Source: Roseovarius sp. THAF9
Lineage (GTDB): Bacteria; Pseudomonadota; Alphaproteobacteria; Rhodobacterales; Rhodobacteraceae
Reading direction: 5' to 3'
Length of the DNA stretch: 64,000 nucleotides
NCBI RefSeq assembly: GCF_009363715.1
Contig: NZ_CP045404.1
Coordinates: forward strand, 2,448,001 to 2,512,000
Part shown: positions 36,550 through 45,452 of the stretch, one piece after another
Layout of the letters: each line of letters starts with the position of its first letter
Numbering within the stretch: position 1 is the first letter of the stretch
Program-made: the position numbers and the translations under genes
The notes under the pieces: model-generated
Told to the model about the DNA's origin: nothing
The model's database searches: none
The model's input: the letters and a program-made list of their open reading frames with translations, nothing else

Positions 36550-37236
36550 ATGGACGGCGCAAAGACACCGCAAACCGCCCCGGTCCTGATCCTGCTCGGC
36601 CCCCCGGGCGCCGGCAAGGGCACGCAGGCCCGCCTGCTGGAAGAGAAGAACGGCTTCGTCCAACTCTCCACCGGCGACCTGCTCCGGGCCGCCGTCGCCG
36701 CGGGCACTCCGGCGGGACGCGAGGCCAAGGCCGTCATGGACGCGGGCAATCTGGTCAGCGACGATATCGTCATCGCTATCCTGCGAGACCGCCTGGCCGA
36801 GCCCGATTGCGCGCAGGGCGTGATCCTCGACGGCTTCCCGCGCACCACCGTACAGGCCGAGGCGCTCGACACCCTGCTTGCTGAACGTGGCCAAAAGATC
36901 GACGCCGCCATAAGCCTCGAAGTGGACGACGCCGCCATGGTCGAGCGCATCTCGGGCCGCTTTACCTGCGGCGGCTGCGGCGAGGGCTATCACGACAGTT
37001 TCAAGCCCACGGCCAAGCCCGGCATCTGCGACAATTGCGGCGGCACCGACATGAAACGCCGCGCCGACGACAACGCCGAAACGGTGGCGCAACGGCTGGA
37101 GGCGTATCACGCCCAGACCGCGCCGCTGATCGACTATTACCAATCCAAGGGCGCGCTTTCGCGCGTGCCCGCAATGGGCCCGATTGGCGAGATCGCCGCC
37201 CAGCTGGACACCGTCCTGTCGCAACGGGCGGCATGA
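36550..37236 (+). CDS. adk: Adenylate kinase, long form with Cys4 zinc LID
   Basis: About 228 residues. P-loop LLGPPGAGKGTQA near residue 14, GFVQLSTGDLLRAAV, and LDGFPRTTVQAEAL are complete. The LID domain carries CGGCGEGY and CDNCGG, a four-cysteine zinc site. Placed two bases after acsA, it can convert the AMP made by acetate activation with ATP into two ADP. The start at 36550 has GGGGGA at seven-base spacing; an ATG two codons earlier overlaps the acsA stop. Rhodobacterales usually carry another adk with ribosomal genes, so this may be a second copy; that cannot be checked here. Confidence 0.93.
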   Translation: MDGAKTPQTAPVLILLGPPGAGKGTQARLLEEKNGFVQLSTGDLLRAAVAAGTPAGREAKAVMDAGNLVSDDIVIAILRDRLAEPDCAQGVILDGFPRTTVQAEALDTLLAERGQKIDAAISLEVDDAAMVERISGRFTCGGCGEGYHDSFKPTAKPGICDNCGGTDMKRRADDNAETVAQRLEAYHAQTAPLIDYYQSKGALSRVPAMGPIGEIAAQLDTVLSQRAA

Positions 37237-37298
37237 CAAAACGCCGGTCGGGCCGCATGACGCAGCCCGGCCATTTCACTAGGAGGAGGGACCCCTAA

Positions 37299-37559
37299 AT
37301 GTCTCTGGACAAAACAAGCGCGCAATATTGGAAAGCCAATGTGCGTCTCATCCTGATCAGCCTCGTCATCTGGGCGCTGGTCTCTTTCGGGTTCGGGATC
37401 GTCCTGCGCCCGCTCATTTCGGGCATCGAGGTCGGCGGCACCGACCTTGGCTTCTGGTTCGCCCAGCAAGGCTCGATCCTCGTTTTCCTGGCGCTGATCT
37501 TTTTCTACGCCTGGCGGATGAACAAGCTCGACCGTGAATACGGCGTGGACGAGGTGTAA
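37299..37559 (+). CDS. DUF4212 small subunit of sodium:solute symporter
   Basis: 86 residues with two hydrophobic helices (ILISLVIWALVSFGFGIVL and GSILVFLALIFFYAWRM). The end MNKLDREYGVDEV is typical of the DUF4212 family, which is always found directly before a symporter of the VC_2705 subfamily. AGGAGGAGGGACC precedes the ATG. It ends three bases before the symporter gene and is probably its partner subunit. Confidence 0.9.
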   Translation: MSLDKTSAQYWKANVRLILISLVIWALVSFGFGIVLRPLISGIEVGGTDLGFWFAQQGSILVFLALIFFYAWRMNKLDREYGVDEV

Positions 37560-37562
37560 ATC

Positions 37563-39347
37563 ATGGATCAGTTTACTCTCAACCTGCTGTTCGTGGGCGC
37601 GTCCTTCGCGCTCTATATCGGCATCGCGATCTGGGCCCGCGCGGGCTCGACCAGCGAATTCTACGCCGCCGGACGCGGCGTGCACCCGGTCACCAACGGG
37701 ATGGCCACCGCGGCTGACTGGATGTCGGCAGCGTCCTTCATCTCGATGGCGGGCCTCATCGCCTTTACCGGCTACGACAACTCGTCTTTCCTGATGGGCT
37801 GGACGGGCGGCTACGTGCTCCTGGCCCTGCTGCTTGCACCCTACCTGCGCAAGTTCGGCAAGTTCACCGTGTCCGAGTTCATCGGCGACCGGTTCTATTC
37901 GCCCACCGCGCGCCTCGTGGCCGTGATCTGCCTGCTGGTGGCCTCCATCACCTACGTGATCGGCCAGATGCAGGGCGTGGGCATCGCCTTTGGCCGCTTC
38001 CTCGAAATCGACGCCTTCTGGGGTCTGATGATCGGGGCCTGCGTGGTCTTCGCCTACGCCGTGTTCGGCGGCATGAAGGGCGTGACCTACACCCAGGTGG
38101 CGCAATACTGCGTGCTGATCCTGGCCTACACGATCCCGGCCGTGTTCATCTCGCTGCAACTGACGGGCAACCCGATCCCGGCGCTCGGCCTCTTTGGTGA
38201 CACCGCCGAGGGCGAACCGCTGCTGGCCAAGCTGAACCAGATCGTCACCGACCTGGGCTTTGCCGAATACACGGCGGCGCACGGTTCGACCATCAACATG
38301 GTGCTCTTCACCCTGTCCCTGATGATCGGCACCGCCGGCCTGCCCCACGTCATCATGCGCTTCTTCACCGTACCGCGCGTGTCCGACGCCCGCTGGTCCG
38401 CCGGCTGGACGCTGGTCTTCATCGCGCTGCTTTACCTGACGGCCCCGGCCGTGGGCGCGATGGCGCGGCTGAACATCTCGGAACTGATGTGGCCCAACGG
38501 CACCGACGGCGCCGCCGTCAGCGTCGAAGCGATCGAGAATGACCCGGAATACGCCTGGATGGCGACCTGGGAACAGACCGGCCTTCTGGGTTGGGAAGAC
38601 AAGAACGGCGACGGGCGCATCCAGTACTACAACGATGCCAATGCCGACCTTCAGGAAAAGGCCGAAGCGAACGGATGGGAAGGCAACGAGTTCACGAACT
38701 TCAACCGTGACATCCTCGTGCTGGCCAACCCGGAAATCGCCAACCTGCCCGGCTGGGTGATCGGCCTCGTGGCCGCCGGTGGTCTTGCCGCCGCGCTCTC
38801 CACGGCGGCGGGTCTTCTGCTGGCCATTTCCTCGGCCGTCTCGCACGACTTGCTGAAGGGTCAGCTGACCCCGAACATGTCCGAACGATCCGAGCTTCTG
38901 GCGGCACGTGTCTCCATGGCCGCGGCGATCGTGGTGGCGGTCCTTCTGGGGCTCAACCCGCCGGGCTTTGCCGCCCAGACGGTGGCGCTCGCCTTCGGGC
39001 TTGCGGCGGCCTCGATCTTCCCGGCGCTGATGATGGGGATTTTCTCGACCCGCATCAACAACACCGGCGCCGTCGCGGGCATGCTGGCAGGTCTCACGGT
39101 GACGCTGCTCTACATCTTCCTGCACAAGGGTTGGTTCTTCATTCCAGACACCAACATCTTCACCGATGCCGACCCGCTTCTGGGTCCGGTCAAATCGACC
39201 TCCTTCGGGGCGATCGGTGCTACGGTCAACTTCGCGGTGGCGTTCTTCGTCGCCAGCATCACGAAGGAGACCCCGCAGGAGATCAAGGACCTCGTCGAAA
39301 GCGTCCGAGTCCCCCGTGGCGCCGGTGCCGCGGTCGAAGGCCACTAA
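37563..39347 (+). CDS. Sodium:solute symporter, acetate-type (VC_2705 subfamily)
   Basis: 594 residues with about 13 helices in the SSS fold: GSTSEFYAAGRGVHPVTNGMA near residue 28, ADWMSAASFISMAG near 53, and GLPHVIMRFFTVP near 258. A long periplasmic insert (about residues 320-390) contains DKNGDGRIQYYN (346-357), which has the shape of an EF-hand calcium loop, though the last position is Asn rather than Glu. Context with acsA and adk supports acetate or another short monocarboxylate as substrate. A terminator follows directly. Confidence 0.88.
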   Translation: MDQFTLNLLFVGASFALYIGIAIWARAGSTSEFYAAGRGVHPVTNGMATAADWMSAASFISMAGLIAFTGYDNSSFLMGWTGGYVLLALLLAPYLRKFGKFTVSEFIGDRFYSPTARLVAVICLLVASITYVIGQMQGVGIAFGRFLEIDAFWGLMIGACVVFAYAVFGGMKGVTYTQVAQYCVLILAYTIPAVFISLQLTGNPIPALGLFGDTAEGEPLLAKLNQIVTDLGFAEYTAAHGSTINMVLFTLSLMIGTAGLPHVIMRFFTVPRVSDARWSAGWTLVFIALLYLTAPAVGAMARLNISELMWPNGTDGAAVSVEAIENDPEYAWMATWEQTGLLGWEDKNGDGRIQYYNDANADLQEKAEANGWEGNEFTNFNRDILVLANPEIANLPGWVIGLVAAGGLAAALSTAAGLLLAISSAVSHDLLKGQLTPNMSERSELLAARVSMAAAIVVAVLLGLNPPGFAAQTVALAFGLAAASIFPALMMGIFSTRINNTGAVAGMLAGLTVTLLYIFLHKGWFFIPDTNIFTDADPLLGPVKSTSFGAIGATVNFAVAFFVASITKETPQEIKDLVESVRVPRGAGAAVEGH

Positions 39348-39358
39348 GATCAACGAGT

Positions 39359-39389
39359 GCCCCGCCGCAATACATGCGGCGGGGCTTTC
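39359..39389 (+). terminator. Terminator after the symporter gene
   Basis: GCCCCGCCGC and GCGGCGGGGC form a ten-base-pair stem (39359-39385) with a seven-base loop, followed by TTTCG. It separates the acsA unit from the downstream DUF294 gene. Confidence 0.85.
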
Positions 39390-39452
39390 GCTTCAAATCC
39401 GGTCCGGCCCGCGCCAAGGTGGGCCCGACCACCCCCTCAAGAGGCTCCGACC

Positions 39453-41273
39453 ATGCCCCTTTCGAGCGACCTTGCACAGTTCCTGCGCTCCGTTCACCCT
39501 TATGACAGCCTGGATGACAGCGATCTCGAGGACCTGTCCACGCGCTGCGACGCCGCCGATTTTGCCGCCGGCGCCGACATCTTCAAACTGCGCGACACTG
39601 TCGACAGCCTCTACATCGTCGTCACCGGCGAGATCGAAATAAAGGACGAGGCCGACGTCCAGCTGTCCCTGCTCGGCCCCCGCAATTCCTTTGGCGAACG
39701 CGCGCTCCTGCGCGAGGGCGTCGCCAGCCGCACCGCCACCGCCCGCTCCGACGCCACCCTGATCGTGATGCCGGCGGACGCGCTTTTTGCCCTCATCAAG
39801 TCCTCCGCCAAGGTCGCGCGTTTCTTCGACCGTCGCCGCCCGGCGCGCAGCGACCGCAAGGACCTGACCACCCTGCGCGTAGCCGAATTGATGACCCGCG
39901 ACCCGCTCACCTGCACGCCCGACACCCCGATCCGCGACGCGGCGGCGCGAATGAATGACAAGCATATCTCGTCGATCTGCATCACCGAGGACGGCGACCT
40001 GCGCGGCATCCTCACCGTGCGTGACATGAACGGCAAGGTCGTGGCCAAAGGCACCGATCCCGCCGCCCCCATCTCCGGCATCATGACCACAAGCCCCATG
40101 ACGCTGGAACCCGACGCGCTCGGCACGGACGTGCTCCACCTGATGATGGAACGCGGCATCGGCCATGTGCCTATCACCGAGGGCACGCAGCTGGTGGGCA
40201 TCGTCACGCAAACCGATCTCACCCGCGTGCAGGCGCTGTCCTCCGGCGCGCTGGTGGGCCGCATCGCCCGCGCAGACGACGCCGCCACCATGGCGCGCGT
40301 CACCGCCGAGATCCCGCAGCTGCTGGCCCAGCTTGTCGGCTCGGGCAACCGTCACGACGTGGTCACGCGGCTCATCACCGATATCGCAGACACCGTCACC
40401 CGCCGCCTGCTCACCCTGGCCGAGGCAAAGCTCGGCCACCCGCCCGTGCCCTATCTCTGGCTCGCCTGCGGCTCCCAAGGCCGGCAGGAACAGACCGGTG
40501 TCTCGGATCAGGACAACTGCCTGATCCTGTCCGATGATGTAACCGAAGCGCAGTTGCCTTACTTCGCCAGCCTCGCCAAATTCGTCAGCGACGGTCTGGA
40601 TACCTGCGGCTACTTCCATTGTCCCGGCGACATGATGGCGACCAACCTGCGCTGGTGCCAACCCCTGCGCGTCTGGCGCGGCTATTTCGACGACTGGATC
40701 GCCCGCCCCAACCCCGAGGCGCAAATGCTGGCCTCTGTCATGTTCGACCTGCGCCCCATCGGCGGCGACACCACGCTTTTCGAATCGCTGCAAACCAACA
40801 CGCTCGCGAAGGCCGCGAAGAACTCGATCTTCTCCGCGCACATGATCTCCAACTCGATCAAGCACCAGCCCCCGCTGGGCCTGCTGCGCGGGCTGGCCAC
40901 CATCCGCTCGGGCGAGCATCGCCGCCGGCTCGACCTCAAGCATAACGGCGTTGTGCCCATCACGGATCTGGGACGCATTTACGCACTGCAAGGCCAGCTG
41001 CGACAGGTGAACACCCGCGCCCGGCTCGAGGCCGCGCAGGCTGCCGGTCACCTCTCCACCTCGGGCGGCGCCGACCTGCTGGATGCCTACGATCTCATCG
41101 CTACCATGCGGCTCGACCACCAGGCGGCACAGGTCAGGGCGGGCGACCTGCCCGACAACTTCCTCGACCCCTCCACCCTCTCGGATTTCGAGCGCAGCCA
41201 CCTGCGCGACGCCTTTGTCGTGGTCAAGACGATGCAATCCTCGGTATCGTCGGGCAAAGGCATGTTAGGGTAG
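39453..41273 (+). CDS. cNMP-binding / CBS pair / DUF294 nucleotidyltransferase protein
   Basis: About 606 residues, cytoplasmic. Order: cyclic-nucleotide-type beta barrel (residues about 20-130, LYIVVTGEIEIKDEA, NSFGERALLREG), two CBS repeats (about 150-275, VAELMTRDPLTCTPDTP and MTTSPMTLEPDALGTD), nucleotidyltransferase domain with GSQGRQEQTGVSDQDN near 340, and a DUF294 C-terminal domain. This matches predicted signal-transduction nucleotidyltransferases found beside sodium symporter genes. The start MPLSSDLAQ follows the terminator; a longer frame begins inside the hairpin and is discarded. It is four bases before the next gene. Confidence 0.88.
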   Translation: MPLSSDLAQFLRSVHPYDSLDDSDLEDLSTRCDAADFAAGADIFKLRDTVDSLYIVVTGEIEIKDEADVQLSLLGPRNSFGERALLREGVASRTATARSDATLIVMPADALFALIKSSAKVARFFDRRRPARSDRKDLTTLRVAELMTRDPLTCTPDTPIRDAAARMNDKHISSICITEDGDLRGILTVRDMNGKVVAKGTDPAAPISGIMTTSPMTLEPDALGTDVLHLMMERGIGHVPITEGTQLVGIVTQTDLTRVQALSSGALVGRIARADDAATMARVTAEIPQLLAQLVGSGNRHDVVTRLITDIADTVTRRLLTLAEAKLGHPPVPYLWLACGSQGRQEQTGVSDQDNCLILSDDVTEAQLPYFASLAKFVSDGLDTCGYFHCPGDMMATNLRWCQPLRVWRGYFDDWIARPNPEAQMLASVMFDLRPIGGDTTLFESLQTNTLAKAAKNSIFSAHMISNSIKHQPPLGLLRGLATIRSGEHRRRLDLKHNGVVPITDLGRIYALQGQLRQVNTRARLEAAQAAGHLSTSGGADLLDAYDLIATMRLDHQAAQVRAGDLPDNFLDPSTLSDFERSHLRDAFVVVKTMQSSVSSGKGMLG

Positions 41274-41277
41274 ACGT

Positions 41278-41796
41278 ATGTTCATAGAACTCATCGCCAC
41301 CATCTTCGCGGGCGTCGCCGCCGCCGGCCTCATGTTGATCATCAACATCGCCACTGGCCGCCGCCTGCCCCGCTGGCTCACGCCCGTGGCGGCGGGTCTC
41401 GGCATGATCGCCGCGACCATTTCCAACGAATACACCTGGTACGACCGCACCGCCGAAGCGCTGCCCGACGGCATGCAGATCGCCGTCACGATCGACGAGC
41501 AAAGCTGGATTCGCCCCTGGACGCAGATCTGGCCCTATACAGAACGCTTCGCCGCCGTCGACACCGGCAACGCCCGGCGCAACGCAAACCAGCCCGGCCA
41601 GACCATCGCCGATATCTACTTCTTCGGGCGTTGGGCGCCGGTCAACAAGGCGCCTGTCCTCTTCGACTGCACCGCGAACCGCTCGGCCCTGCTGATCGAC
41701 GGTGCGGACTTCGCCGAGGATGGCAGCGTCAGCGACGCCGACTGGCAAAACCTGCCCGAGGACGATCCGCTGCTCGGCATCGTGTGCGAGACCTGA
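41278..41796 (+). CDS. Small two-helix membrane protein of unknown function
   Basis: 172 residues, family not recognised. Two N-terminal helices (FIELIATIFAGVAAAGLMLI and LTPVAAGLGMIAATI) are followed by a soluble domain of about 110 residues (YDRTAEALPDGMQIAVTIDE, DIYFFGRWAPVNKAPVLFDC). It starts four bases after the DUF294 stop and ends one base before the exonuclease start, so it belongs to that operon. A role in the same signalling or membrane complex is inferred from position. Confidence 0.75.
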   Translation: MFIELIATIFAGVAAAGLMLIINIATGRRLPRWLTPVAAGLGMIAATISNEYTWYDRTAEALPDGMQIAVTIDEQSWIRPWTQIWPYTERFAAVDTGNARRNANQPGQTIADIYFFGRWAPVNKAPVLFDCTANRSALLIDGADFAEDGSVSDADWQNLPEDDPLLGIVCET

Positions 41797-41797
41797 C

Positions 41798-43219
41798 ATG
41801 TTCACCCGGCTCAGCCTCCGCCTGCGCATCTTCCTCTTCTTCTGCCTTCTGGCGGCGGGCGCGGTGGCACTGGCGGGCGCGGCGCTCTGGTTCGGCTGGT
41901 CGCGGGCCGAAGGCACATTGCCAACCGCACCATTCCTCACTGCCTTCATCGCCTTCGCGCTGCTGAACTCCGCACTTCTGGTGGGCGTCTGGCTGCTCTT
42001 CGACGAAAACCTCGCCAAGCCGATCGAGATGCTGTCCGCCAACCTCCGCCTGCGCGCCCATTCCGGCGTCGACACGGAACTCTGCCCCGAAAACACGAAA
42101 TACCTTGGTGATCTCGCCCCCGCCGCCGATGCCGTCACCCGTACGCTCGGCGCGGGCGTCATGGACACCGCCGAGCAGGTCGCCCGCGAAACCGAACGTT
42201 TGCGGACCGAGGCCAAGCGTCTCACCTCTCTGCTGACCGAAATCCCCGTCGCCACCATCCTCGTGAACCCGGCGCAGGAAATCGTGCTTTATGACGGGCA
42301 GGCCGCCGACATCCTGTCCCAGATCGCCCCACCCCGCCTCAAAGCCCCGCTCGAGGACTATTTCGACCCGGCCAGCCTTGCCGCCGCGCAGGATCAACTG
42401 ACCCGGACCGGGTCCGAAATCTCGGCCGATTTGCACGACCATTCCGGCGCCCGGCGCTACAAGGTCCGCCTGAAACCCCTTGGCGAAGGCGGCTACATGC
42501 TGCTGCTCGACACGCAGGAAACCGAGGTCGACCCCACCCGGGCCCGCCCGCTGGTCTATGATTTCAACCTGATGGAGACCGCCCAGGCCTGCGATATCGT
42601 GGACGCCCCGCTGGACACCCTGTGTTGCGTCGCGTTCGACACCGAAACCACCGGCCTGTCGCCCACCGAGGACCGCGTGATCCAGCTTGGCGCGGTGCGC
42701 ATCCTCAACTGCCGCATCGTCGAGGGCGAGGTCATCGACACCTATGTCGACCCGAAACGCCCGATCCCGCCCGCCTCGACGAAAATACACCGCATCACCG
42801 ACGACCACGTGCAGGGCGCGCCCGAGTTCGAGTCCGTGGGCCGCGATTTTCACCATTTCTCCCGCGACGCCGTGCTGGTGGCCCATAATGCGCCCTTCGA
42901 CATCGCCTTCTTCCGCCGCTCCGCCGACCGCATGGGTGTCACGTGGGATCACCCCGTCCTCGACACCGTGCTGTTGTCGGCTGTGGTCTTCGGCACAACC
43001 GCCGAACATTCCCTCGACGCCCTCTGCGAGCGCCTCGGCGTAACCATCCCCCCCGAGCTGCGCCACACCGCCCTTGGCGACGCACAGGCCACGGCACAGG
43101 CGCTGGTGAAACTCATCCCCCTGCTTCAGGGCAAGGGCCTGACCACCTTTGGGCACGTCATCACCGAAACCCGCCGCCATGGTCGCCTGATCCAGGACCT
43201 CAACACCTCGCACGGGTGA
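41798..43219 (+). CDS. Membrane-anchored DnaQ-type 3'-5' exonuclease with sensor-like N-terminus
   Basis: About 473 residues. Two N-terminal helices (IFLFFCLLAAGAVALAGAAL and FLTAFIAFALLNSALLVGVW), a linker and a PAS-like segment (LTEIPVATILVNPAQEIVLY, about residues 145-165) come before a DEDDh exonuclease domain from about residue 280: FDTETTGLSPTEDRV, DHVQGAPEF, LVAHNAPFDIAF, and HTALGDAQATAQ. All acidic catalytic residues and the late His are present. The fusion of a membrane sensor layout to an exonuclease is unusual. It is last in the DUF294 operon. Confidence 0.87.
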   Translation: MFTRLSLRLRIFLFFCLLAAGAVALAGAALWFGWSRAEGTLPTAPFLTAFIAFALLNSALLVGVWLLFDENLAKPIEMLSANLRLRAHSGVDTELCPENTKYLGDLAPAADAVTRTLGAGVMDTAEQVARETERLRTEAKRLTSLLTEIPVATILVNPAQEIVLYDGQAADILSQIAPPRLKAPLEDYFDPASLAAAQDQLTRTGSEISADLHDHSGARRYKVRLKPLGEGGYMLLLDTQETEVDPTRARPLVYDFNLMETAQACDIVDAPLDTLCCVAFDTETTGLSPTEDRVIQLGAVRILNCRIVEGEVIDTYVDPKRPIPPASTKIHRITDDHVQGAPEFESVGRDFHHFSRDAVLVAHNAPFDIAFFRRSADRMGVTWDHPVLDTVLLSAVVFGTTAEHSLDALCERLGVTIPPELRHTALGDAQATAQALVKLIPLLQGKGLTTFGHVITETRRHGRLIQDLNTSHG

Positions 43220-43293
43220 TCCGCGATCCGGATGGACACCCCGGCCATCTGTGATAGCACCGTGCCCGAACCCACCCGCGCGGATCACAGCCC

Positions 43294-44070
43294 ATGAAGA
43301 CCTTCCCTCCCGAACGCATCGTCTGCCTGACCGAGGAAACCGTCGAAACCCTTTACCTCCTGGGCGAACAGGACCGCATCGTCGGCGTTTCGGGCTATGC
43401 CGTGCGTCCCAAGGGCGTGCGGCAGGAAAAACCCCGTGTCTCGGCTTTCACCTCCGCCGACATCCCCAAGATCCTCGCACTCCAGCCCGATCTCGTCCTG
43501 ACCTTCTCCGACCTTCAGGCCGACATCGCCGCAGCACTTCTGCGCGAAGGCATCGCCGTCATGGGCTACAACCAGCGTGACCTGCACGGCATCCTCGCCA
43601 TGATCCGCCACTTGGGCGCCACTGTCGGGCAAGAGGCCAAGGCCGCCCAACTGGTCGATCACTACCGCGACCGGCTGGCACAGGTGGCCGCCAACGCCGC
43701 CGGCAAACCCCGCCCCCGCGTCTATTTCGAGGAATGGGACGACCCGATGATTTCCGGCATCGGCTGGGTCTCGGACCTGATCGAGATCGCCGGCGGGCAA
43801 GACGTCTTCCCCGAGCTGGCGACCAAGGACAAGGCCCGCGACCGTTTCGTCACCTCCGATCAGGTCATCGCCGCCGCGCCCGACATCATCATCGGCTCGT
43901 GGTGCGGCAAGAAGGTCCGGCCTGAGAAAATCGCCGCCCGCCCCGGTTGGGACGCCATTTCGGCCGTCCGCGACAACCGCATCTTCGAGATCAAGTCGCC
44001 CCTCATCCTGCAACCCGGCCCCGCGGCGCTGACCGACGGGCTCAACGCGATCGTGGCGGCGCTGGCCTGA
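43294..44070 (+). CDS. BtuF-like helical-backbone metal/cofactor-binding protein without signal peptide
   Basis: 258 residues with the class III substrate-binding fold: RIVCLTEETVETLYLLGEQDRIVGVSGYA at the start, ILALQPDLVLTFSDLQ, and GWVSDLIEIAGGQDVFPEL near residue 155. Homologues bind cobalamin or iron chelates for ABC importers. The chain begins MKTFPPERIVCLTEE with no signal peptide, and no permease or ATPase gene adjoins it, so it may be cytoplasmic or the true partner system lies elsewhere. No strong ribosome site precedes the ATG. Confidence 0.8.
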   Translation: MKTFPPERIVCLTEETVETLYLLGEQDRIVGVSGYAVRPKGVRQEKPRVSAFTSADIPKILALQPDLVLTFSDLQADIAAALLREGIAVMGYNQRDLHGILAMIRHLGATVGQEAKAAQLVDHYRDRLAQVAANAAGKPRPRVYFEEWDDPMISGIGWVSDLIEIAGGQDVFPELATKDKARDRFVTSDQVIAAAPDIIIGSWCGKKVRPEKIAARPGWDAISAVRDNRIFEIKSPLILQPGPAALTDGLNAIVAALA

Positions 44071-44178
44071 CCCGCAAAGGCGCGTGCGTCGCGCGGCACG
44101 TCACTTGGGGGGCGGCGGCGCGGCGCTTTGGATGATTTGCAGCTTGCCAAAGGCCAAGTTAAGCTAAGTACCGAAACG

Positions 44179-44808
44179 ATGCGCGAAACTCAGCTCCCCC
44201 TGGACGACATGATCGTCTGCCCGCAATGCGATGCGGCCTACAGCCTGCGCCGGCCCGATGTCGGCGAGCGGGCCCGCTGCGCGCGCTGCGGCACGGCCCT
44301 GATCACGCCCCGGCGCAAGGCCGGGCTCCAGATCATCGCGCTGTCGCTAACCGTGGCGATCCTGATTGTCGCGGCCACCGTATTTCCCTTCCTGACGATC
44401 ACGGCGGCGGGCACGTCGAACTCCGTCTCGATCCTCGACGCCGCACTGGCCTTCAGCGACGGCCCCCTCATCGCGCTGTCGCTGGCCACGGCGGCGCTGA
44501 TCGTCTTCGTCCCGCTGGCACGCGTGCTTTTGTCGATGTACGTGCTTGTGCCCATCGTGCTGGACCGCCCCCCGGCGCGCGGCGCCACGCAGGCGTTCCG
44601 CCTGTCCGAGGCGATGCGGCCCTGGTCCATGGCCGAGATTTTCGCCATCGGATGCGCGGTGGCTCTGGTCAAGATCACGGACCTTGCCGATGTCGGCTTC
44701 GGGCCCGCCTTCTGGATGTTTTGCGCCTTGGTCTTTCTTGTTGTGGTTCAGGACAATTTCCTGTGCAGGTGGTCAGTATGGAACTCGCTGGAAAAACCGA
44801 AAACGTAA
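44179..44808 (+). CDS. pqiA: PqiA-type membrane protein, first copy
   Basis: About 209 residues. A zinc-ribbon start (CPQCDAAYSLRRP and CARCGTALI, four cysteines) precedes four helices with the PqiA stretch LTVAILIVAATVFPFLTITAAG. The protein pairs with PqiB in envelope lipid transport. The start is uncertain: ATG 44179 (MRETQLPLDD) is preferred over an ATG 17 codons upstream, because the family begins shortly before the cysteines; neither has a clear ribosome site. Its end overlaps the second PqiA gene by 31 bases. Confidence 0.87.
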   Translation: MRETQLPLDDMIVCPQCDAAYSLRRPDVGERARCARCGTALITPRRKAGLQIIALSLTVAILIVAATVFPFLTITAAGTSNSVSILDAALAFSDGPLIALSLATAALIVFVPLARVLLSMYVLVPIVLDRPPARGATQAFRLSEAMRPWSMAEIFAIGCAVALVKITDLADVGFGPAFWMFCALVFLVVVQDNFLCRWSVWNSLEKPKT

Positions 44809-45452
44809 AAAGCGCCCGCGAGCTGGGCCTCGTCGCCTGCACCCGCTGCACCAAGGTCTGGCCCGCCGGAACCGAAACCTGCGGCCGCTGCGGCAAGCAC
44901 CTGGAATCGCGGGACTCCACCAGCCTGCAACGAGTCTGGGCCTACTGGATCGTGGGTTTCCTCTGCTACATCCCCGCCAACATGTACCCGATGCTGCAAA
45001 CCCGCACGCTTCTGACCGTGCAGGAAGACACCATCGTCGGCGGCGCGATCGAGCTTTTTCACTACGGCTCCCCCGGCGTGGCGCTCATCATCCTCATCGC
45101 CAGCGTCGCCATCCCGGTGGCAAAGTTCCTGGCCATCGCCTTTCTCGCCGTCTCGGTCGTGCGTGTCTCCAGCATTTCCATGCACCAACGCCAGCTTCTC
45201 TACGAAGTGGTTGAATACATTGGCCGCTGGTCCATGATCGATATTTTCGTGGTTGCCATAATGTCGTCGCTGGTGCAGTTGAATACATTGGCCGCGATCA
45301 CACCCGGCCGCGCCAGCCTGTTCTTTGCCCTATCGGTTATCTTCACCATGCTTTCTGCCCAAGCCTTCGACAGCCGGATGATCTGGGACGTCCAATCCGG
45401 CAACCCCGACACGTCCGACAACAGCGCCACGTCGGACCGGACCGCCACATGA
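44778..45452 (+). CDS. pqiA: PqiA-type membrane protein, second copy
   Basis: About 224 residues. Zinc-ribbon cysteines CTRCTKVW and CGRCGKHLE are followed by helices with FLCYIPANMYPML and the PqiA core GSPGVALIILIASVAIPVAKFLAI, then YEVVEYIGRWSMIDIFVV. E. coli PqiA is one protein with two such halves; here the halves are two genes overlapping by 31 bases. AGGTGG lies before the ATG. The stop overlaps the pqiB ATG. Confidence 0.92.
   Translation: MELAGKTENVKSARELGLVACTRCTKVWPAGTETCGRCGKHLESRDSTSLQRVWAYWIVGFLCYIPANMYPMLQTRTLLTVQEDTIVGGAIELFHYGSPGVALIILIASVAIPVAKFLAIAFLAVSVVRVSSISMHQRQLLYEVVEYIGRWSMIDIFVVAIMSSLVQLNTLAAITPGRASLFFALSVIFTMLSAQAFDSRMIWDVQSGNPDTSDNSATSDRTAT

Noticed and set aside
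44226..44777. Possible long N-terminal extension of the second PqiA protein
   Set aside because: It is an out-of-frame reading of the first pqiA gene with Arg/His-rich composition; the ATG at 44778 gives the normal zinc-ribbon start.
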